13,250 nucleotides of DNA. Origin: Kiritimatiellia bacterium. GTDB taxonomy: Bacteria; Verrucomicrobiota; Kiritimatiellia; RFP12; UBA1067. The notes under the pieces are model-generated. The model did not search any database. It saw only the letters and a list, made by a program, of their open reading frames with translations, and had not been told where the DNA came from. Where the stretch lies: positions 1-13,250 of the forward strand of contig JAGBFY010000623.1 of assembly GCA_017936245.1 (NCBI GenBank), in the 5' to 3' direction. This document shows, in pieces, positions 1 through 8,009 of the stretch. Position 1 is the stretch's first letter. Each line of letters starts with the position of its first letter. The position numbers and the translations under genes are program-made.

Positions 1-1
1 C

Positions 2-535
2 TCTCTCGACGACCGTCATTTACCCACCTACGCACCCACACTTATGCACGAAGCCTCTCTTTTGAGCAATGCCAATATGCCGTCCTCTCATCCGATTGGC
101 ATATATGCAGATTCTTCGCGTTGTTATGGTACGCCATCGTACTACGTTCAGAAGATGTTTGGGGAGAATTATTCACCTGTTCTTCTCGATTGCAGGGTTG
201 AAGCACCCGAATGTATTACCGATTACGACAATCGTCCTGTTAAGCAGAAAGCGATTTTCGCAAATGCACTGCAGGATGGTGAAGAGGTGGTTGTCAAAAT
301 AGTCAATTATGCCAAGGAACAGCGCATGATTGATCTCAAGGTGATCAACAGGTCTTTCAAGCCCTATGCAAAGCGTACGATACTAACCTCACCGCATCCA
401 TACGCCGAAAACACACTTGAAAATCCGTGTGCTGTGGCGCCGAGGGAAGATATTGTTCCAATTGCATTTCCCGTGACGGCCCCCGCCCATTCGCTTCAGG
501 TATTGAGACTTTACCCAATGTCGTCTAAGGAATAG
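2..535 (+). CDS. GH51 alpha-L-arabinofuranosidase, C-terminal end (partial at window edge)
   Basis: The frame is open to the left edge, with the first full codon at 2, so the ATG at 44 is an internal methionine and not the start. The visible 177 residues match the end of GH51 arabinofuranosidases. There is a tract of the form LPTYAPTL..., then IYADSSRCYGTPSYYVQKMF, where GH51 proteins have 'YFD..R.YGTPSYYVQ..F'. A beta-sandwich domain follows, with VKIVNYAKEQR and the late AENTLENPCAVAP and SLQVLRLYP strands typical of the family's C-terminal domain. The catalytic TIM barrel with its two glutamates lies upstream of the window. Known role of the family: release of terminal alpha-L-arabinofuranosyl residues from arabinan, arabinoxylan or arabinogalactan. 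The stop (TAG) is 8 nt before the ATG of the next gene, which points to cotranscription. The family call is firm; substrate is inferred. Confidence 0.85.
   Translation, partial: SLDDRHLPTYAPTLMHEASLLSNANMPSSHPIGIYADSSRCYGTPSYYVQKMFGENYSPVLLDCRVEAPECITDYDNRPVKQKAIFANALQDGEEVVVKIVNYAKEQRMIDLKVINRSFKPYAKRTILTSPHPYAENTLENPCAVAPREDIVPIAFPVTAPAHSLQVLRLYPMSSKE
527..531 (+). promoter_or_regulatory. Ribosome binding site for the GH43-GH2-GH43 gene
   Basis: AAGGA lies inside the last codons of the GH51 gene, 12 nt before ATG 544. An alternative GTG at 535 overlaps the GH51 stop but is only 3 nt from this site. ATG 544 also gives a clean signal peptide, so it is preferred. Confidence 0.45.
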
Positions 536-543
536 TGATATCT

Positions 544-3500
544 ATGAAAAATCTTTGTTCAATAATATTAGCCGCCATTTGCTCGTTCGCTGCATTTTCC
601 GACAGTCGAGATGATTTTCAGATCCGTGATCCTTTCGTGGTTCCGGAAGGCGGCATTTATTATCTTTATGAATCGAAGCCCTGGTATGGCGGCGACGGAG
701 TGTTTGTACGCACAAGCAACGACCTTGAAACATGGACGGAAAAGAAACGGGTTCTTTCGATTCCTGCCGGAGTAAAGTGCACTGCTGTTTGGGCTCCGGA
801 AGTGCATAAGTTCAATGGGAAGTATTACCTTTTCGTCACCATCACCGAAGAAGATGGCGTGCGCGAAGTAAAGCCTATGGCTGAAGGAGTCGACCTCGGC
901 AGAATTCATCCGAGAGGAACATGGATATTCTCTTCGTATACGCCTGATGGTGAATTCATCCCGGTTTCAAATGGACCGGTGACACCAAAGGATTGGGTAT
1001 GCCTGGATGGTACGCTGGTGGTCGAAAACGGCAAGCCTTACATTGTTTTCTGCCATGAGTGGGTGCAGACGAAAATCGGACGGATGTGTTATGCTGAACT
1101 GAAGGAGGATCTTTCGGGATTGGCTTCTGAACCGGTTGTGATGTTCGCAGCGTCCGATGCCATGCCCGGTGCCGGTCGTGTTACTGACGGACCGTTCCTT
1201 TACCGTTCGGAAAAAAGTGGAGCCCTCCACATGATCTGGTCGAATGTCGTAAAGGGCAAGGGGTATTGCGTGCTTTGCCGGACGTCAAAATCGGGCAATA
1301 TAAGCGGACCTTGGACAAAGGATTCCGTGCTCTTCGGGCGTGACGGTGGACATGGTATGCTGTTCAAGACCTTTGACGGCAAGCTTAAACTAACACTCCA
1401 TCAACCTAATAAAACACCGTATGAGCGGATGAAGCTTTTTGATGTCGAAGATCAGGGAGATGCGCTCCGGCTCAATCGTTCATCCATGCCTGCGAGTGCA
1501 GGACGTGTCGAACGGGTGCTTTCCGATGGTTGGATGGCAAACGGCGTTCCGGTTGCTGTTCCGCATACATGGAATGCCGAAGATGGAGCTGACGGTCCCA
1601 ACGGGCTTAAGTATCGCCATCACCACAACTCTGTCGGTGCGCCAGGAATAGTTCGAAAGAGTGTAACTTATTCGCATAAACTTCCTGATATCGCTCCGGC
1701 TCGCCGACTTTTCGTAAAATGCGGCGGTGCGGCAGTAAATGCAACAGTGGCGGTCAACGGCGAGATCGTCGGGCGGCATAAAGGATCCGTGACAGGATTT
1801 TGTTTCGAGCTCACTGAATGGATACGTCCTAATGGACCGAATACGCTTGATATTGTCGTCGATAACTATTACGATTTTGACGATCTGCCGAATGCAGCGG
1901 ATTATACGGTTTTCGGAGGTCTCTACCGGGAAGTGAAACTTATCGAGACCGATCCCGTGTGCATCGATCCAACCGTGTACGGCGGCCCTGGCGTTGCCAT
2001 TTCGGCAGATGCAAAAACCGGTCGCGTGAAAGTAAGGACGCTCATTAGCGGTGCGGAAGAAGCCGAGATTGCACATGAGATTGTCGGCACGGATATCAAG
2101 GCTGCGGGCGATGAACTTATTATTCCCGCTCCGAAACTGTGGTCGCCCGAGACTCCCAATCTCTACACTCTGCGCACAACCGTCCGTAAGGGGACGTGGG
2201 TTGATACCGTTGAAGAACAGTTCGGTTTTCGTACGGTTGAATTCCGTGCCGACGGACACTTCTATCTCAACGGCAAAAAACGCCAAATCCGCGGAGTCAA
2301 TTATCATCAGGATAAGAAGGGCAAAGGCTGGGCGATTTCGCGTGATGACGAGCGAGAGGCGGTGTCTGTAATAAAGGAAATGGGTGCGGATGGCGTGAGA
2401 ACGGCTCACTATCCGCACAGCGATAACCTGTATGCCGAGTGCGATAAGCAAGGCCTCCTCGCATGGTGTGAACTCCCGGCCACGGATTTTGTTTCGCCGA
2501 CGGCGGCTTACCGGGAAAACTACCTTCAGTGCCTCAGGGAGATGCATGCGCAACTCGGCAACCATCCTTCCATTGTAATGTGGAGCTTGTATAATGAACT
2601 TCATGTCGAGAGGAAGGATGAGCCGTTCGTTCTAAAACTTCTGAGAGATGCGCGGGGGATTTTGCGCGGGCTTGATCCGAAGCGGCCTATGGTCGCCGCC
2701 ACCTGCCGTATCGACCAGATGGCATTGAATCGTGTTCCGGACGCTCTCGGAATCAACATCTATCCAGGCTGGTCGCGTGGCGAGTCTGACGGACACGCCG
2801 CGGAAATCAAGCGCCATTTGGCGGCGTCAGGTCGAAAGGCGGTATCGATAAGTGAGTATGGAGCCGGTGCCTCGGTGTACCACCACACAAATCCGGTGAA
2901 GCGTCCGCGTACATCTGCGCGTTTCCATCCTGAGGAATATCAGACACGCCATCATGTGACCGCCTATCGTCAAATGAAGGATGCTTCCGGCATCTGGGGA
3001 ACGTTTGCATGGATGATGTTCGATACGGCGGCCGATAATCGTACGGAAGGCGATCATGACGGAATAAACGACAAGGGGCTTGTCTGTCGTGATCATAAGA
3101 CGCGTAAAGATGCATTTTGGTTTTATAAGGCGAACTGGAGCAAAGAGCCGGTTCTGCATCTTTGCGGCACACGGATGACTCGTGCCGATGCAATGCGTGT
3201 TGATGTGCTGGGATTTTCAAATGTTGGAGAAGTCGGGCTTTATGTGAACGGTGATAAAATCGGAAGCGCAAAGCCTGATTCCGTAAAGAAGGTGGAATGG
3301 AAAGGAGTCCGCCTCAAACAGGGGTGTAATGTCATCGAGTTGCGAGCAGGGGAATTCCGTGCCGCTGCAACATGGATGGCCCCTGAACAACCCGAGGAGT
3401 CTCTTGTACGGGTAAAAGATCGCAAGATTGTAGATGAAGCCCGGGAAATACGTTTGCGTCCGTTCCGTCTCGAATGGAAGACACATGCGTATCGTGCAAT

Positions 3501-4635
3501 GGAAGCAGGGGCTGAATATGTGGAGACGTCATCCGTGCTTGGAGATGCGTTTGACATTCCGCTTCACGATTCCGGCGTAAAGATGATCTTCAATTGCACC
3601 AATCTCGTGGATGTTCAGGCTGCGGTTGAGCTTGGCGCCAAGTACATACGCACCTCGGATCCGGATGGCGTTGTCGAAAAACTCAAGGCGCTCGAGCTGC
3701 AGTACAAACGCCCTGTGCATCGCAGTGAATTTCGCATTCGAGACCCGTTTGTCTTTGCAGATCCTGACACGAAGACGTACTATCTTTATGAGACAAAGTC
3801 TCCATATTTTGATGTGCCGTTTGCACGAGGTGTGAATGTCCGTACATCTAAGGATTTAGAAACATGGTCGCCTCTCAAAGAAGTAATGAGTGTTCCTACG
3901 AACATTCGATGCCGTACTGTATGGGCACCTGAAGTGTTTAAGTATAACGGCGCGTACTATCTCTTCACTACTTTGTCGTTCTATCCATCGCCCGAAGACA
4001 ATATCCCAATTCTTTCTGACGATCCAAACTGGAAGCCAACAGATAACATAAAGCCCGGTCGACGCGGAACTTGGGTTTACAAGGCAGATTCTCCTCTTGG
4101 TCCATTTGAGCCGGTTTCGGACGGATCGCTAACTCCACGAAATTGGATGGCTCTTGACGGAACGCTGCTTGTTGATGAAGGGAAGCCTTATATGGTATTC
4201 TGTCATGAGTGGGTTCAGACGAAATGGGGTCGTGTCGACATTGCGGAAATGTCGCCTGATCTTTCCCGTTTTATCGCAGAGCCGAAGGTTCTTTTCGAGT
4301 CTCGCGCCGCCGGTCCCGGCGCGGGGCATGTCACGGACGGCTGTTTCTGCTACCGTTCGCCGAAGACCGGCAGGCTTTATATGATCTGGAGTCCGTTCTA
4401 CAAAAAGAACTATACTGTATTCAGTTGTGAATCAGCAACCGGCAGAGCCGAGGGACCGTGGATCAACCAGCGGATGATTTTCGAGAAGAATGGCGGTCAT
4501 GGCATGCTGTTCCGTACTTTTGAAGGACAGCTCAAGCTGGTGATTCACCAGCCGGAACGCCGTGGCTACGAGCGTATTGCATTTTTTGATGTTGATGATA
4601 CCGATACTGGTTTGGTAGTGCGTCAACCTAAATGA
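544..4635 (+). CDS. Exported multidomain glycosidase: GH43 / GH2 / GDPD-like remnant / GH43
   Basis: This is a 1363-residue protein with a signal peptide at about 1-19 (MKNLCSIILAAICSFAAF). Residues about 22-320 form a GH43 five-blade propeller: D29 in IRDPFV (candidate base), WAPEV with E86, D155 in LDGT, E172 in FCHEW, then TDGPF and GGHGMLF. About 330-905 is GH2: a jelly-roll with VPHTWNAEDG and VFGGLYREV, an Ig-like domain ending FGFRTVEF, and a TIM barrel with acid/base E685 in WSLYNE and nucleophile E771 in SISEYGAG. An Ig-like domain with LYVNGDKIG follows. About 970-1058 resembles shortened glycerophosphodiesterase ends without its active site. About 1062-1360 is a second GH43 (D1067, E1130, D1205, E1222). 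GH43 enzymes usually remove arabinose, xylose or galactose; GH2 are beta-galactosidases, beta-glucuronidases or similar. The substrate cannot be read from sequence. Single GH2 enzymes are usually 600-1000 residues, so the fusion is unusual. Confidence 0.88.
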   Translation: MKNLCSIILAAICSFAAFSDSRDDFQIRDPFVVPEGGIYYLYESKPWYGGDGVFVRTSNDLETWTEKKRVLSIPAGVKCTAVWAPEVHKFNGKYYLFVTITEEDGVREVKPMAEGVDLGRIHPRGTWIFSSYTPDGEFIPVSNGPVTPKDWVCLDGTLVVENGKPYIVFCHEWVQTKIGRMCYAELKEDLSGLASEPVVMFAASDAMPGAGRVTDGPFLYRSEKSGALHMIWSNVVKGKGYCVLCRTSKSGNISGPWTKDSVLFGRDGGHGMLFKTFDGKLKLTLHQPNKTPYERMKLFDVEDQGDALRLNRSSMPASAGRVERVLSDGWMANGVPVAVPHTWNAEDGADGPNGLKYRHHHNSVGAPGIVRKSVTYSHKLPDIAPARRLFVKCGGAAVNATVAVNGEIVGRHKGSVTGFCFELTEWIRPNGPNTLDIVVDNYYDFDDLPNAADYTVFGGLYREVKLIETDPVCIDPTVYGGPGVAISADAKTGRVKVRTLISGAEEAEIAHEIVGTDIKAAGDELIIPAPKLWSPETPNLYTLRTTVRKGTWVDTVEEQFGFRTVEFRADGHFYLNGKKRQIRGVNYHQDKKGKGWAISRDDEREAVSVIKEMGADGVRTAHYPHSDNLYAECDKQGLLAWCELPATDFVSPTAAYRENYLQCLREMHAQLGNHPSIVMWSLYNELHVERKDEPFVLKLLRDARGILRGLDPKRPMVAATCRIDQMALNRVPDALGINIYPGWSRGESDGHAAEIKRHLAASGRKAVSISEYGAGASVYHHTNPVKRPRTSARFHPEEYQTRHHVTAYRQMKDASGIWGTFAWMMFDTAADNRTEGDHDGINDKGLVCRDHKTRKDAFWFYKANWSKEPVLHLCGTRMTRADAMRVDVLGFSNVGEVGLYVNGDKIGSAKPDSVKKVEWKGVRLKQGCNVIELRAGEFRAAATWMAPEQPEESLVRVKDRKIVDEAREIRLRPFRLEWKTHAYRAMEAGAEYVETSSVLGDAFDIPLHDSGVKMIFNCTNLVDVQAAVELGAKYIRTSDPDGVVEKLKALELQYKRPVHRSEFRIRDPFVFADPDTKTYYLYETKSPYFDVPFARGVNVRTSKDLETWSPLKEVMSVPTNIRCRTVWAPEVFKYNGAYYLFTTLSFYPSPEDNIPILSDDPNWKPTDNIKPGRRGTWVYKADSPLGPFEPVSDGSLTPRNWMALDGTLLVDEGKPYMVFCHEWVQTKWGRVDIAEMSPDLSRFIAEPKVLFESRAAGPGAGHVTDGCFCYRSPKTGRLYMIWSPFYKKNYTVFSCESATGRAEGPWINQRMIFEKNGGHGMLFRTFEGQLKLVIHQPERRGYERIAFFDVDDTDTGLVVRQPK
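547..1520 (+). repeat. GH43 duplication, copy A (N-terminal module of the fusion)
   Basis: This segment aligns with 9688-10670. By hand alignment I count about 31 differences over roughly 306 residues, or about 90% protein identity, and sampled 60-nt stretches differ at 4 to 6 positions. Similarity runs from the end of the signal peptide to the SSM..S.G tract. It then fades at about 1520, which is where the GH2 sequence begins in this copy. Confidence 0.85.
3420..3717 (+). other. GDPD-like collapsed segment within the fusion protein
   Basis: Residues about 960-1058 of the fusion carry two signatures of glycerophosphodiester phosphodiesterases. AYRAMEAGAEYVET followed by DIPLHDSG resembles the family's early 'A...A...GADYIE.D......PV..HD'. 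MIFNCTNLVDVQAAVELGAKYIRTSDPD resembles the late 'V..WTVN......A..LGVDGIITD.P'. The central 150 or more residues of a normal domain of about 240 are absent, as is the HRG...PENT active-site start. I read this as a non-catalytic relic now acting as a linker between GH2 and the second GH43. It is a motif-level resemblance, not a proven homology. Confidence 0.5.
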
Positions 4636-4645
4636 AACTAACAGA

Positions 4646-4654
4646 AAAGGAGGT
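4646..4654 (+). promoter_or_regulatory. Strong ribosome binding site deciding the start at 4662
   Basis: AAAGGAGGT lies 7 nt before ATG 4662, close to a perfect anti-16S match. It selects ATG 4662 over the upstream in-frame ATG 4632, which overlaps the previous stop codon and lacks a site of its own. Confidence 0.75.
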
Positions 4655-4661
4655 CGCCATA

Positions 4662-4928
4662 ATGATAAAGCTGCTATCCATCGTGATGGTTGCACTGGTT
4701 TCCCTAACGGTACTTGCAGAGGACTATGTCTATCTGAAGCAGGCACCGATAGAGACCGTATGCTATTCAGGAAACTCTGATCCCGCAGATCTTGTGCTGT
4801 CTGGCAGAGCCAGCGGTATGTATCTGTCTGATGCTGAAGTTTGCTTTTCAGGTGTCAGCCGCATGGAATCCAATACTTCTGGTCTTGATGCCAGCAAGCC
4901 AATTGGTATGTATATGATTTTACGTTAA
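4662..4928 (+). CDS. Small exported protein of unknown function (88 aa), probably truncated
   Basis: The start is set by the strong Shine-Dalgarno at 4646-4654. A signal peptide is clear at about 1-19: MIKLL, a hydrophobic run, then VLAED with likely cleavage after A. The mature part of about 69 residues is polar and rich in Ser, Gly and Asp, with two cysteines (CYSGNSDPAD... and EVCFSGVSRM). It ends abruptly in GMYMILR, without a recognisable domain. I do not recognise a family. The excellent translation start combined with a short, featureless mature region suggests the front end of a larger beta-rich exported protein that lost its 3' part. A genuine small secreted protein is possible. It sits 26 nt after the fusion gene and 25 nt before the FGE-fold gene, in the same operon. 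Confidence 0.6.
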   Translation: MIKLLSIVMVALVSLTVLAEDYVYLKQAPIETVCYSGNSDPADLVLSGRASGMYLSDAEVCFSGVSRMESNTSGLDASKPIGMYMILR

Positions 4929-4940
4929 ACCCATTTCAAA

Positions 4941-4946
4941 AAGGAG
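4941..4946 (+). promoter_or_regulatory. Ribosome binding site for the FGE/SUMF1-fold gene
   Basis: AAGGAG lies 7 nt before ATG 4954 in an A-rich stretch, an ideal placement that fixes the start. Confidence 0.7.
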
Positions 4947-4953
4947 AAAAATA

Positions 4954-6324
4954 ATGAAAGAACAATTCGCAAAGACTCTTCTGTCTGTATGTGTTGCCGC
5001 TCCGGCTCTTGCCTTTGGAGCTGCGATTGTGCCGTCGGTATCTGATGTCACGATGTCGCAGGCGCAGGACCGCACAGTCACCATAACCTACAAGCTTGCA
5101 AATGCGCCGGCAGTAGTGACGCTCGATATTCAGACGAACACTACAGATGGAGCCTGGGTGTCGATCGGCGGAGAGAATATTTCCGGTGTTCTTTCCGGCG
5201 TGCCGACGGGAGACGTGTGGAAAGTGGTGGAAGGTGAAGCCGACACTGTGCATACGATTACATGGCGTCCAGACCGCAGCGCTTGGGTTGACAGCCGTGT
5301 GCCTGCAAACGGAGCTCGTGCCGTTGTGACGGCTTGGGCAACGAACGCAGCTCCCGATTACATGGTGTTCGACCTTGCGGCTATCTCCAGTCAGCGCATT
5401 TCGTATTATCCGGCAGAAGAGTTCCTACCGGGCGGACTTCTGACGAATCCCGACTACCGCACGACGCGCCTGGTGATGCGCAAGATTCCCGCCAACGGTG
5501 CCGTCTTCACGATGGGCAGCGTGGCGGAACCTTCTAAGCAGAACAATGAGACAATACACACTGCCAGGTTAAATAATGATTATTACATGGGTGTTTTCGA
5601 AGTAACTCAAGCTCAATGGACGTTGGTTAAGGGGGAAAATCCCTCAAAGTTCACAACCGAAGGTGCAATGCGTCCGGTGGAGTGTGTTTCATATCAGATG
5701 ATTCGTACTGTCTTTCAAAGCGAGGATTACGCAAATCAGGTTCCAGAAAATCCATGCGAAGGATCCTTTATGGCAGCTTTGCGGACGCTTTCCGGTGGTA
5801 TGATTGACTTTGATCTTCCTGGTGAAGCCGAATGGGAATATGCGTGCCGTGCTGGAAATGGCGAAGGTTATTGGGGGGACGGAGCTGTTATTGAAATCGA
5901 TAAGTATGTTCCTGGGCGATATCTATACAATCAAGAAGACGGGAAAAATACGACAATATCAATGAATGGGGAAACGCCCCCTGCTAATTCTGCATCTCTA
6001 ACGCCTGCTAATGCCACTGCAATTGTCGGTTCTTACAACAAAAATAATTTCGGGCTTTATGATATGCATGGAAATGTTGCTGAATGGTGTATTGATATGT
6101 ATAAAGCTGATATCAGCAGTGCAGAGGGAAAGCCGATTATGAAAAGCTCAGACATCGATGATAGCGCAACCGGTGGAGGCACAAGGCGTAGGCACATTAT
6201 TAGGGGTGGCTCATGGACCGATAAGTCTGGTGGAACTCGTTCCGCTTACAGACATAACGTCATTTATAATAAGAATTTGGCTATGTACGGTTTCCGTGTG
6301 AAGTGCACGACAGGCGCTAAATAA
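4954..6324 (+). CDS. Exported FGE/SUMF1-fold (formylglycine-generating-enzyme-like) protein
   Basis: This is a 456-residue protein. The signal peptide spans about 1-22 (MKEQFAKTLLSVCVAAPALAFG). Residues about 25-135 form a beta-sandwich, fibronectin-like region (VSDVTMSQAQDRTVTITYKL and after). Residues about 170-452 carry the FGE-sulfatase/SUMF1 fold, with its landmarks in order: FTMGS (M187), YYMGVFEVTQAQW, MRPVECVSY, FDLPGEAEWEYACRAG, NNFGLYDMHGNVAEW (from about 365), IIRGGSW (R417) and a terminal GFRV. The fold occurs in true formylglycine-generating enzymes, EgtB/PvdO-type iron enzymes and non-catalytic binding proteins. I do not see the paired C-terminal copper-binding cysteines of true FGE, and there is no sulfatase in the window, so sulfatase activation is not supported. 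Its job may be binding or redox at the cell surface. Base composition drops sharply inside the gene near 5530. The stop overlaps the next ATG by 1 nt. Confidence 0.85.
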   Translation: MKEQFAKTLLSVCVAAPALAFGAAIVPSVSDVTMSQAQDRTVTITYKLANAPAVVTLDIQTNTTDGAWVSIGGENISGVLSGVPTGDVWKVVEGEADTVHTITWRPDRSAWVDSRVPANGARAVVTAWATNAAPDYMVFDLAAISSQRISYYPAEEFLPGGLLTNPDYRTTRLVMRKIPANGAVFTMGSVAEPSKQNNETIHTARLNNDYYMGVFEVTQAQWTLVKGENPSKFTTEGAMRPVECVSYQMIRTVFQSEDYANQVPENPCEGSFMAALRTLSGGMIDFDLPGEAEWEYACRAGNGEGYWGDGAVIEIDKYVPGRYLYNQEDGKNTTISMNGETPPANSASLTPANATAIVGSYNKNNFGLYDMHGNVAEWCIDMYKADISSAEGKPIMKSSDIDDSATGGGTRRRHIIRGGSWTDKSGGTRSAYRHNVIYNKNLAMYGFRVKCTTGAK

Positions 6325-7979
6325 TGCGGATTTTGGTGACACTTTTGACGGTGGGAGTGCTTTCGGCTTTTGCCGACTCCCGCCGCCCGTATGAAATGGA
6401 CTGGGCAGGACGGACGGTCGACGACCGCCCGGCGCTTTGCGCGTTGACGACCGGGAAGGGGTGGCGGGTTTCCGGCGAGAATGCCGAGGCTACCTTCACT
6501 CGGGCGACTGCGAGGCTTCTTTTCGGTGACGGTGTCGCCCGTTTGCGCTACCGCTCGCTCGGAGGCAAGGATAAGCCCAGGGTTTTTGTGCGTCCTCCCG
6601 AGCCGATTCCCGTCACCAACGATTTCGATGCCGTAAGCTGCTGGGTTTTCGGCAACAATGTTTTCGGACGCGATCCTTCAACGCCGTCGGTGACGATCGA
6701 TCTCCAGTTTATCGACCTTGCCGGCAAGCGTTTTTCCGTCAACCTCGGTCACGTTCATCATAAGGGATGGTACAAGTTCCATGGACGGGTTCCGCATAAA
6801 CTCCAGCCGCGTGCGAAATTAGGATGCAAGTTTGACGGATTTTGTGTCCATGGCGGTTGGAATAAGGCATTTCGTGAACTTGATTTCAATTCTCTGGCCG
6901 TATTCAAAGAGGAATGGAGGCCATTGTCGTTTGAGGCTCGTCCAAAGCGTGGATATGTTCTTTTCCCAAAAGCTTCCCAGGGGATGAATGCAGGAGAAGG
7001 AAGGCTTCCGTTTCCAGTATCTGAAGATACGGTTCTCCCTCCTTCGGCATTTGAGAAGGAAAACCCGTCACTTGAATTTCGCCTGCCTGAAGGAAATGCT
7101 GCCCGTTGGGATGATTTGGCGTTCAGGATTGGAAAGGGTGATTGGATTTCCCTCGCGCGCGGCGGCGGCGTATTTCCGGATTCGGCCGCTTCCGGTGCAA
7201 AGGTGCGCTTTTCCAGACGCGGAAATACGCTTATTGCCGATGTTGAGGTTCAGGGGGAAGCGGAGTCGACGGCAGAAGTCCGCTTCGGCATAATGGAAGG
7301 CGTTCCGTCCGATGCCGTCCGGAGCGTATTTCCTTTTTACACGTACCGTGAAAAGTCGCGTGAAGCCCGTCCTGTCGTCATTGGCTGGAGAACCGGATCC
7401 GGTATCGTCTTTGCGGCGGCCACGCCAGACTGGACGCAGTCCAACGCTTCAACGATCTTTGCGGTCTCAAATGCCGCCGCATTGAACGGAGGTGTGCGGT
7501 ATCTCCGTAAGACCGACGGAAAGCGCAATGCCGTTTATGAACGTTTCATCTGGTCTTTGGGTTCGAGTGTATCAGCCGTTCTTCCGAAGATTCCCAATCC
7601 GCCGTCGCCATGGAAACATGTAACAGGATCTCATCTCTGGCGGCAGTACGGTGTTGTCGACCGGGAGAAGGATTTGGCATATTGGCGTTCGCTCAAACGG
7701 CGTGGGATATCCAAGGTTATTGTCACCGACCATGAGACGATGTGGCGGAGGAATGAAGAGCAGAGTTACGCCTTCCGCACCAGGACGGAACCGGCCCGCG
7801 GTGGAGACGAGGCGCAGTCGGAGTACACAAGGACGATGATAGACGAGCTCGGTTACGTGTACGGACCGTACAATAACTATATCGACCTCGCTACCGTTAA
7901 TGAATATTGGAGCGAGGATAATATAATGCGCCGCGACTGGGATCGCGAGTGTCTGCTCACGCCCGCGTGGCGCCGCTGA
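6324..7979 (+). CDS. Large exported TIM-barrel hydrolase-like protein, N-terminal part (gene split by frame changes)
   Basis: The 551 residues open with a signal peptide (MRILVTLLTVGVLSAFADS). The start overlaps the previous stop (TAATG), suggesting translational coupling. Residues about 20-420 are beta-rich, with DAVSCWVFGNN and FIDLAGKRFSVNLG suggesting carbohydrate-binding-like sandwich domains. From about 430 a TIM barrel begins: HLWRQYGVVDREKDLAYWRSL, ISKVIVTDHETMWR, then LGYVYGPYNNYIDLATVNEYW. The reading frame hits TGA at 7977. Inserting one base near 7970 would continue it as AWRPLMAIKAGMGGF, and one base removed by 8012 rejoins the downstream part. I recognise the pattern as a poorly characterised family in Lentisphaerota- and Verrucomicrobiota-like genomes, with general resemblance to GH101/GH36-type barrels. 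No specific reaction can be assigned. Whether the break is real or an assembly indel is open. Confidence 0.7.
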   Translation: MRILVTLLTVGVLSAFADSRRPYEMDWAGRTVDDRPALCALTTGKGWRVSGENAEATFTRATARLLFGDGVARLRYRSLGGKDKPRVFVRPPEPIPVTNDFDAVSCWVFGNNVFGRDPSTPSVTIDLQFIDLAGKRFSVNLGHVHHKGWYKFHGRVPHKLQPRAKLGCKFDGFCVHGGWNKAFRELDFNSLAVFKEEWRPLSFEARPKRGYVLFPKASQGMNAGEGRLPFPVSEDTVLPPSAFEKENPSLEFRLPEGNAARWDDLAFRIGKGDWISLARGGGVFPDSAASGAKVRFSRRGNTLIADVEVQGEAESTAEVRFGIMEGVPSDAVRSVFPFYTYREKSREARPVVIGWRTGSGIVFAAATPDWTQSNASTIFAVSNAAALNGGVRYLRKTDGKRNAVYERFIWSLGSSVSAVLPKIPNPPSPWKHVTGSHLWRQYGVVDREKDLAYWRSLKRRGISKVIVTDHETMWRRNEEQSYAFRTRTEPARGGDEAQSEYTRTMIDELGYVYGPYNNYIDLATVNEYWSEDNIMRRDWDRECLLTPAWRR

Positions 7980-8009
7980 TGGCGATCAAAGCCGGCATGG
8001 GCGGTTTCG

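Noticed and set aside
1480..2604. 374-codon open frame on the minus strand
   Set aside because: It lies wholly opposite the GH2 module, whose motifs and catalytic residues are clear. The antisense translation has no recognisable domain and is a shadow of codon bias.
5500..6324. FGE-fold protein as target of a diversity-generating retroelement
   Set aside because: The fold is a known target type, but there is no reverse transcriptase, no template repeat and no clear adenine-specific variation pattern at the 3' end in this window.
4954..6324. True formylglycine-generating enzyme for sulfatase maturation
   Set aside because: No sulfatase gene is visible, the protein is exported with an extra N-terminal domain, and the expected C-terminal active cysteines are not evident.
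7977..7979. In-frame TGA read as an amino acid (recoding), which would give one continuous 6324-9131 protein
   Set aside because: TGA ends the fusion gene at 4633-4635 and the GH43 gene at 10678-10680 as a normal stop. The translation just after the TGA (WRSKPAWAV) is less protein-like than the alternative frame.
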